Shown here: one piece after another, positions 57,321-64,000 of the stretch
Layout of the letters: each line of letters starts with the position of its first letter
How positions within the stretch are numbered: the first letter of the stretch is position 1
DNA from: Panaeolus papilionaceus
Lineage: Eukaryota; Basidiomycota; Agaricomycetes; Agaricales
Reading direction: 5' to 3'
Assembly (NCBI GenBank): GCA_015501605.1
Contig: JADNRZ010000011.1
Coordinates: forward strand, 62,001 to 126,000
Length of the DNA stretch: 64,000 nucleotides
Translations under genes and position numbers: made by a program
Notes under the pieces: model-generated
Databases searched by the model: none
What the model saw: the letters and a program-made list of their open reading frames with translations, nothing else
What the model was told of the DNA's origin: nothing

Positions 57321-57616
57321 ATGAAGGTCTCCATCGTCGCCATGATATTCGCCCTCAGTGCCATCGAGCAAGTCGCAGCTGCAACCTGCTCCTCCCAGAA
57401 AGGAACCTGTAAATCAACATGCACCCCTCCAGCATATCTGTGGCACGGAGGTATGCCCATCCACCCCACTTTCATCACTCGAAACTCATGCTGACCCTGC
57501 GTCCAGATCTCACAGGATGCGTAAAGGGTACCGCTTGCTGCATACCAAGTGGATGCGTCGTCTGCAAAAGCGCGCTAGATAAATTCAATTCGGAGGCGAG
57601 AGCACCATGCTGTTAA
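57321..57616 (+). CDS. Small secreted cysteine-rich protein 1
   Basis: Exons 57321-57450 and 57507-57616 give 79 residues. Residues 1-20 are a signal peptide (VSIVAMIFALSAIEQVAAA). The mature chain of about 58 residues has ten cysteines in the order C-x6-C-x3-C-x14-C-x5-CC-x4-C-x2-C ... CC, with the last two at the C-terminus, so up to five disulphides. The intron falls after the third cysteine, at the same place and phase as in gene 2. I do not recognise a named family; effector-like or antimicrobial roles are guesses from size and cysteine content. An ATG at 57255 lies upstream in the same frame, but the one at 57321 gives a proper signal peptide. Confidence 0.8.
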
Positions 57617-58227
57617 GGCCAAGAACTGGAATCTACTATCATAGTCGTATCCCTCGGTAGTTTATTCATCAAATTCAAGTCCTCATTTTCGTACGAACAA
57701 CGCAACTGCTTGGCGCGATGTTGGTGCTTTGGATATGGACAGGCCCATGAGCCTCGATGCGTTATGCACACGCTATGGGTAAAGACCAGACCGTCAGAGT
57801 ACGAACACGCTCCGTGCTCGCATTTACAACGCTTGAATTAGATAAAACCGGCTGTTGCACCTTGCCAAATTACCCACAACTCCAACGGGCAACATGCTTC
57901 TAACTCGGATAGACCCTTATCAACATCATCTGGTGACGAGACCCACTGTAAGTCAGTGATAAGCATCAACAATTTAAGACTTGCGATGATCGTCCACCAT
58001 ATGCTTCGGAGATAGAAGCCTCTCAATCGATCCTAAAAGTACTGCTTCACGCGCTTGATTGAACAAAACTATAGCTTTTTGTATCCGCCTGTCTTTCATT
58101 TTGATTACGGCCAACCTGGGTCCGATAGTCAGTTGAAAACTTTTGAAGACGCTTAAAGTTCGGGAGCCGCGATAGTCATGGGGCAGCTTTCCGATAATGA
58201 AGACAAAGGCGTTACATCCTTCCAGGT

Positions 58228-58234
58228 ATATAAC
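58228..58234 (+). promoter_or_regulatory. TATA box of cysteine-rich protein gene 2
   Basis: TATATAA, 70 nt before the ATG at 58298. Confidence 0.6.
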
Positions 58235-58297
58235 CTGTGAATGTCTTTCATTTACCATCAACACAACACTAAAGCCCATCCAAACAACCGCATCGTT

Positions 58298-58595
58298 ATG
58301 AAATTCCACGCCTTCGCTCTTGTCCTTACACTCGCAGCAGTCGAGCGCGTCAGCGCAGCAACCTGTAGCTCTGCAAAGGGTACATGCAAGACCAGTGGAT
58401 GCAACCCACCAGCATATTATTGGAGCGGGGGTATGTACCTTTTATTTTCATAATATTTATCGCTTAAGTTGTTAATTCTCGTTCTTTCAAGGCTTGACTG
58501 GCTGCCCGACAGGCCAGGCGTGCTGTGTTTGGCAGGGGTGTGTCGTATGCAAAGCAGGGGAGGAGCAACTGGAGCGCCGTGTACCTTGCTGTTAA
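58298..58595 (+). CDS. Small secreted cysteine-rich protein 2
   Basis: Exons 58298-58430 and 58492-58595 give 78 residues, a tandem paralogue of the gene 0.7 kb upstream. Signal peptide 1-20 (KFHAFALVLTLAAVERVSA). All ten cysteines are kept, with one residue more between cysteines 2 and 3 and one more between the CC pair and the next cysteine. Conserved blocks are ATCSS.KGTCK, PPAY, LTGC, ACC, GCVVCK and the terminal PCC. Loops between cysteines differ strongly, as expected of fast-evolving secreted proteins. Function unknown. Confidence 0.82.
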
Positions 58596-58892
58596 AGGAG
58601 AATATCTTATTGAGCTCATCATGCTCCTGACTATGGAGCTATGTGTAAATGATATCGACAATCGCATATGTATATCCTATCAAATAATTACTCAGCAACG
58701 TCTATTTACGTCGAGATAGGTATGAAATAGGACGAAGAAGAGTTTGAGAAAGTATAGGACTATTAATACAGTCGGCTCAGGAACAGCTCTTAACCGTAAC
58801 ACATAATTGCCCTGAATTTTCCCCAGAGTACTCAGCATTTAGTGTGGCTGATCTCTCCATTGGTACTTCGATCCCTTCGTCCCCTCTATGAT

Positions 58893-59898
58893 ATGGCGTC
58901 GAGTGCATTCAGAGCTCAACGCCTAACACCGACAACTTTCCTCGTCAAGGAATACGATGACATTTACGACGAGAAACCCCACATATACGTTAAAGTTGTG
59001 CAAGAGGAGAGTACAATTTTAATCGTCGACACTGGATGTGGAGGCTCAATGAAAGACCATGGCCATCAGTCATCAAACACTGTACGGAGCTTAAGGAAGT
59101 TCATAGAGATTGTACCTGTGAGCGACAATGGAGGACTTCCTCTCAATCCAAACAGCGCAATGGACTACATGGTTATCCTTACGCATTGTCACTATGATCA
59201 CATCCGTGAGTCCTATTCTACTCACTGGTCTCAACTTCATGCTCACCGATGATACACGATGTTAGTGGGTGTCGAAGACTTGTAAGCTTATAATTACTCT
59301 TTCTGTCTACGTTTCTGACGGGGATGGCCATTGGAGTAGTACTTCAAGCCCGATCATCGTTTCCGGATACGATCCAACCTTCTTGTCCCCTTCTGCGCTC
59401 CCAGAACACACTTTGTGTAACAGGCTTCATATATCTGTTCCAAAATACACGCCAAGTCTCGTTTCTAATTTTCATGATATCTTCAGTGGAAGGATAGGTG
59501 CTCCGCGGGTAACCATTTTGCACACCCCAGGCCATACCCCCGACGAACTCGCGGTATACGATTGGGAGGAAGGGATGTTGTATGTGGGAGACACGTTGTA
59601 CGAAGACGAGCCAATCATTTTTCCAAAGGAGGGAAGTATTGTGACATGGTTCAAATCCATGGAATTCTTGGTTGGTTTTACGAGGGAGCGCAACACCGAG
59701 CTTGAGCGGGATGGACGACTCGAAACGTTGATTAACGCTGGGCATTGCACCGCTCGAAAGCCAGCTCTCGAAGTCCTAACGTCAACCGTATCATTTATGC
59801 GGGATGTAGTCAGTCGGAAGGAAAGGGTGCGTAGCAGGAGAGAGGTCGGGGGATACAGGTTGTCGAGTACAAGCAAGAGAGTGGCAGGTATTCATTAA
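58893..59898 (+). CDS. Metallo-beta-lactamase-fold hydrolase
   Basis: Exons 58893-59205, 59266-59281 and 59337-59898 give 296 residues. The metal-binding motif THCHYDHI (His98, His100, Asp102, His103), HTPGHTPDELAVYD, the bridging Asp in YVGDTLYEDE and NAGHC place it in the MBL superfamily with two metal ions. Substrate is not evident; fungal relatives include glyoxalase II-like and lactonase-like hydrolases. The middle exon has only 16 nt. The first ATG in frame is used; a longer open frame upstream lacks an ATG. No signal peptide. The C-terminus is basic (SRKERVRSRREVGG). Confidence 0.85.
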
Positions 59899-60580
59899 GA
59901 TGCCCGGAGCGGTTGGTCGAAGACGTAAGGAAATTGGATAATTAAATAGCGATAGGGACATGTTTACACTTCTTGTCTTTATCGATGCAGAGCATGTGCA
60001 TAGTCCCTTGCCAGTCGGTTACATTTCTTTCAGTTGGTTCCCTTGAAGTGAGTAAAAGCTGACTTCGGAAGGCGCCGGCAGCGTGCCGTAAATCAGCGGG
60101 ACATTAACTTTCTAGTTCCGACAGCGCGCATCCTGAATCCGTCCCATGATGGTTTGACAGTCGGAATGCACGTTGACGTGTCAGACCTGAAAATTTGAAA
60201 CTCGAGAAGTTTCATCCTTGATTTTTCAGCTTCTGCAATCTGGATTCTCAGTGGGCTGTATTAGAATCCCACTTCCCAGTCCCTCTGTTTTTCATAAGCC
60301 ATAGTACCTTATGAATGGACTACACTTACCTCGCTTTTCAACGATGAACCATAACAAAAAAAACCTTTGCTGCGACTCCACGACTCCGCCCCTTGAACCA
60401 ACTGCCTCATGGAAGATATTAATATATTAGCGCGCGCTCGAGTTGGCAGACTGTGGCAGTCTTTGTCACTCGACAGGCAGCACGATGTTGACATGCGGTC
60501 CTTTGTCATTAGAAAAGACACATGAACCCTGGTTTACGAATACCTTTCTTCTCCTCGCCTTGACTCCTTCCTGCCAACCG
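59899..60580. other. Spacer without recognised genes
   Basis: Holds the 3-prime end of the MBL gene and the promoter of the DUF6535 gene; no other gene seen. Confidence 0.4.
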
Positions 60581-63194
60581 ATGAAGGTGAGTACCTTGAT
60601 CTTCTAATCAAGCTCAACTAAATTCTCGTTACATACAGTCTCGGAAAACTTCCTTTGCCGCTCCTACTCCTGGTATGTTCTGCTTTTATCTAACACGTGT
60701 TTTGCGCATGCTAACCTATTTTGTATGTATGATCCAGAAGCCAGAGGATCCCCGCAGATCCCCCCTCCTCAGACTGAAAATACCAGGCGGAAAGCACCCT
60801 CACGTAGGAAAACACAGAAAGGTCCCGCCACAGAGGGTCAATGCCACTTCAATGGCCACGATTATCCAGCATGGCTGGGATTTGACCCCCAGAAACCAGG
60901 CGGTACTTTCAAGCACGCATTTCCAGCTGTTGATGGTGACCCATGGGAAGGAACTATGCGTATGATGAATGAGCATGATGATGATGTATGTGATGCGTGG
61001 AACGACGAGATCCAAAACCTGCTCATTTTCGTATGTTCTCTCACAAATATTTTTCGTCTTGTAAATGTGCTTACCAAATCGCACAGTCAGGTTTATTCTC
61101 AGCAGTGGTCACTGCCTTTGCAATCGAAACTCAGAAGCTTCTGCAGCCAGATCCCGAGAACGCAACAGTTCTACTTTTAGCCCAGCTCAGCAGTCACTTC
61201 CTTACCGACACGACAAAAACCGATAAGCTTGCCGAACCCTTTCTGAACTCCGACCCAAATCGCCAAACGTTCCGAATTAACTGCCTTATGTTTTCGAGTT
61301 TGATCATCAGTCTGGGTACCGCGCTCGTTGGCATTATAGTTCTTCAATGGGTCAGATCCTACCGAAACGTGGAGGGTGGTTATGATCGTGACGGCATCCC
61401 AATGCGCGAGGCACGCCTAAAAGCGTTTGAGACATGGCGTGTACCAACCATCATTGCGTACCTTCCTGTTTCGTTGGGGGTCTCCTTCATTATTTTCCTC
61501 GTTGGCCTCATCGACTTTCTCGAGTCGTTGGATCCCACCGTCTCGGCCATCATCGGAGCCCTCGTCAGTATTATCGTTGTCTTTCTACTCGTCACTACCT
61601 TCCTTCCTGGGCTCCACATGCTTTGCTCGTCGCATCCTTTCCCTTTCTGTGCATACCAGTCTGCGCAATCGATGCTTTGCTGCCGCCTTTTCACAGGGTT
61701 CAAGTGTGCTAAAGAATGGACGACACTCATCTCGGATCTATACAAACGTTCACATGAGAACGTTCGCGACGAGTGGTTGAAGGATTCCCTTGTAGGCATA
61801 TTTCGCCGCTTTAACTCTGCCCAAGCGTTTCGTCTGGCCTACCTCTGCTTCCAGTCTATCCCTAAAGATGTTTCGAAGAACGTCAACCTTCGTTATGATA
61901 TTGTCTCAGAGGTCATTCGTGATTCCAAGGACCTGTCGAAAATCGGGGAGGAGATGATGCAATCGATCGCATCCAAGGGAATGCTTTCTTCAGTTGCATC
62001 AAGCGAATTCTTTTCTCTACTCTTACTGCTTTGGAACAGCCGGCTTGGGCCAGATTATGCTCTTCACCGCGCAGAGCTCAACTTCAGGTGTATTCAAACA
62101 TTCAGCCACCTACCAAATCCAGAGTACCAGAAATTAATCGATCTCTGGTGGCGGAAATCGGCGCCGGAACCATCTCTCGCTGATGGTAGGTTTTCTTGCC
62201 ATGGTTACGCTCTTCTTACTCATCATCCTCTACAGAATCTAAGCAATGGAGATCTTATCTTACAACCTTCCTGACAGCGCTGCAATCGACGCCAACTCTG
62301 GACGAAGTTCAACGCCCCCTCGCATTTTCCCTTTTTTGGAAACTTGTCGCTACTCGCGTTCGGGCCAAAAGCACGCCTCCACCAGCTGTTCCGCAAGAGG
62401 GTGGCCCTAATATCCCGAAGGACGACGATTATATTAGCCCTGCACAGTCTCTGTCGGTTGTTCAAGATTGCCTACGCGTCCTCACAACATGGCTACTCAA
62501 GATACAGGCCTTACCAGACGACAAATACGACCCCATGGAAAGGAATCGTGTTCTACGTTTCGCCCTCCAGCCAATGTTCGACTACAACGTTTTCACTGTC
62601 GATATTGCCAACTCGAACATTACCCAACGACCTTCCTCATTCCTCAATTTCCTTGATATCTTCCTCGATCCCAACAACAAACGTCTGAAGGATGGATGGG
62701 ACGACGCGATTGAGCACGCATGGGCGGAGAAATGGGACGACTTCCTCATCGAGTCTAATCTTCATGTTCAATACTGTTCCCTAGCCAAAAACAAGAAAGC
62801 GCTTCGCATCACCTCCGAACCTGGATCTATCTCTGAGGGCGGTCGCCCTTTCTCACCTGTAGAGACCCCTCGGACGATATCACCCGAATCTAATACTCAT
62901 TTTCCCGATTTCACCCCCACACTCGAGGCGCATCCAGATGCACTGGAGGAAGTTATCACCCATGATCCTGGTGCTGGGAACCACGTTACATTCATGTCAC
63001 CTGTGTCGGATACCTCCCCTGGGGCTTATGTGAGCCCAATTCCGACTCGGCCACCTCAAGTACCTGCACCCCTTATTCAAGACGGCGGTCGCTTGATGGA
63101 GCTGCACCCACTCCTTGGTTCATCTGATTCTCCTAATCCATTCGATGACCGAGGTTCTGCAGACGCGTCGCAGAATCGTGGTTCGACGACATAG
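60581..63194 (+). CDS. DUF6535 multi-pass membrane protein
   Basis: Exons 60581-60586, 60639-60672, 60738-61030, 61087-62185 and 62236-63194 give 796 residues. The first exon codes only Met-Lys. Residues 1-85 are basic and Pro-rich; DUF6535 follows (MRMMNEHDDDVCDAWNDEI, then LIFSGLFSAVVTAF) with likely membrane helices at about 112-128, 176-198, 230-255 and 262-286. A long cytosolic helical region (300-620) and a Ser/Pro-rich tail complete it. DUF6535 proteins are a large mushroom-specific family of unknown function. The splice that joins LLIF to SGLFSAV sits inside the domain hallmark and confirms the exon model. No frame damage. Confidence 0.88.
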
Positions 63195-64000
63195 TATTTC
63201 CGTAAACAGTCATCGCCCTGTTCATCTTCGTAGCCCCTGATCATATGATATGATTTAGTGTGAACGTTAGGCAGCCTTCCCAACATAATTGAACACTACT
63301 TATTTTCGTCCATCCCTAATATATTTTTACCATCCAAACTTGTTGTGAACATATACCATTTTCGTCATCATACCCCAGATTGCGTTGTCATCGATTGAAT
63401 TCATTATTACATACTACCCGTCAAAACACCAAAGGTTTCTCAAGAACGTTCTTGTACCACACCGCTTCTACGAATAGTTTTCAGGGCTCACCAAACCCCA
63501 TAATTAATTACTGCGCAAGTCCCTCGTTTCGTGTGTTTCGTATTCTTGGAATTCGGCCATTTACCTCCCTGTTGATGAAGACAATGAACAGAAACCAGGC
63601 GTATACGATATCAAGTCCCTTGGACCCGCTGATAAGATGTTGCAGCCTCCCAAGATCAACAAGTGTAGGTACCCTTTGGATCGAAATCTACCCATGATAC
63701 AAGCACTACGATCGTGAAATAAGAAATAATATACCAACAATGTGTCGTTCTCTAACACCACAGATGGTGATGTGATTGTTCATTGCATGCGCGTTGCGAG
63801 TTGTACACCATTGACTTCTGTTCTGATACACGCCTACGGTTCTCTCACTGGTCAACCTCGTTCTTTCGACCCCAGAATTTCGCATTGGAATGCAAGACTC
63901 CACAGATCGCTATCATGGCTTCTCAGATACCTGACAGATGAAATATAGATGAAGAATGTTTAATTTGATTCGTGATCAATGTATCGGGTTCAGCCGACGA
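63195..64000. other. Right edge without recognised genes
   Basis: Only short frames on both strands; a gene could begin beyond the window. Confidence 0.35.

Noticed and set aside
1..64000. CRISPR arrays, bacterial operons, rRNA genes
   Set aside because: None found; intron-rich genes and fungal families show that this is eukaryotic nuclear DNA.

Overview
The window looks like nuclear DNA of a mushroom-forming basidiomycete (Agaricomycetes, perhaps Agaricales). Reasons: dense genes on both strands broken by many 40-75 nt GT-AG introns, and families typical of that group (DUF6593, DUF6535, AIG1-like small GTPases, F-box paralogues, DUF6818 next to a Harbinger transposase, an Ngaro/DIRS-type tyrosine-recombinase retrotransposon). 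Most gene models below were spliced by hand; intron phases add up to open frames, but no transcript or database search was available.

Layout. 0-4 kb: a partial DUF6593 exon with a 2-nt deletion, then sequence I cannot assign. 4.1-9.7 kb: Ngaro-like retrotransposon (gag with one in-frame stop, RT/RNase H, tyrosine recombinase with an intron). 10-22 kb: F-box gene A, secreted M35-type metalloprotease, small secreted protein, DUF6593 gene, F-box gene B flanked by an inverted repeat. 23.8-29 kb: a protein with two tandem beta-sandwich-like domains, then a head-to-head pair of GTPase genes. 30.1-32.4 kb: aldehyde dehydrogenase. 32.6-39.5 kb: a third GTPase-like gene split by a 5.8-kb two-gene Harbinger-type transposon. 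41.1-48.6 kb: a paralogue of the beta-sandwich protein with a long Asn/Asp tract, F-box gene C, another DUF6593 gene. 49.3-52.8 kb: 17-exon GH3 beta-glucosidase. 53.2-55.9 kb: second copy of the head-to-head GTPase pair. 57.3-63.2 kb: two small cysteine-rich secreted proteins, an MBL-fold hydrolase and a DUF6535 membrane protein.

Themes. The region is shaped by duplication: three F-box genes, three DUF6593 loci, five GTPase loci of which four form two divergent pairs with matching exon structure, two beta-sandwich genes and two cysteine-rich genes. Housekeeping-type enzymes (aldehyde dehydrogenase, beta-glucosidase) sit between lineage-specific families. The most unusual items are the duplicated divergent GTPase module, the unnamed family at 23.9 and 41.1 kb, and the transposon insertion that can be removed on paper to give back an uninterrupted GTPase exon.
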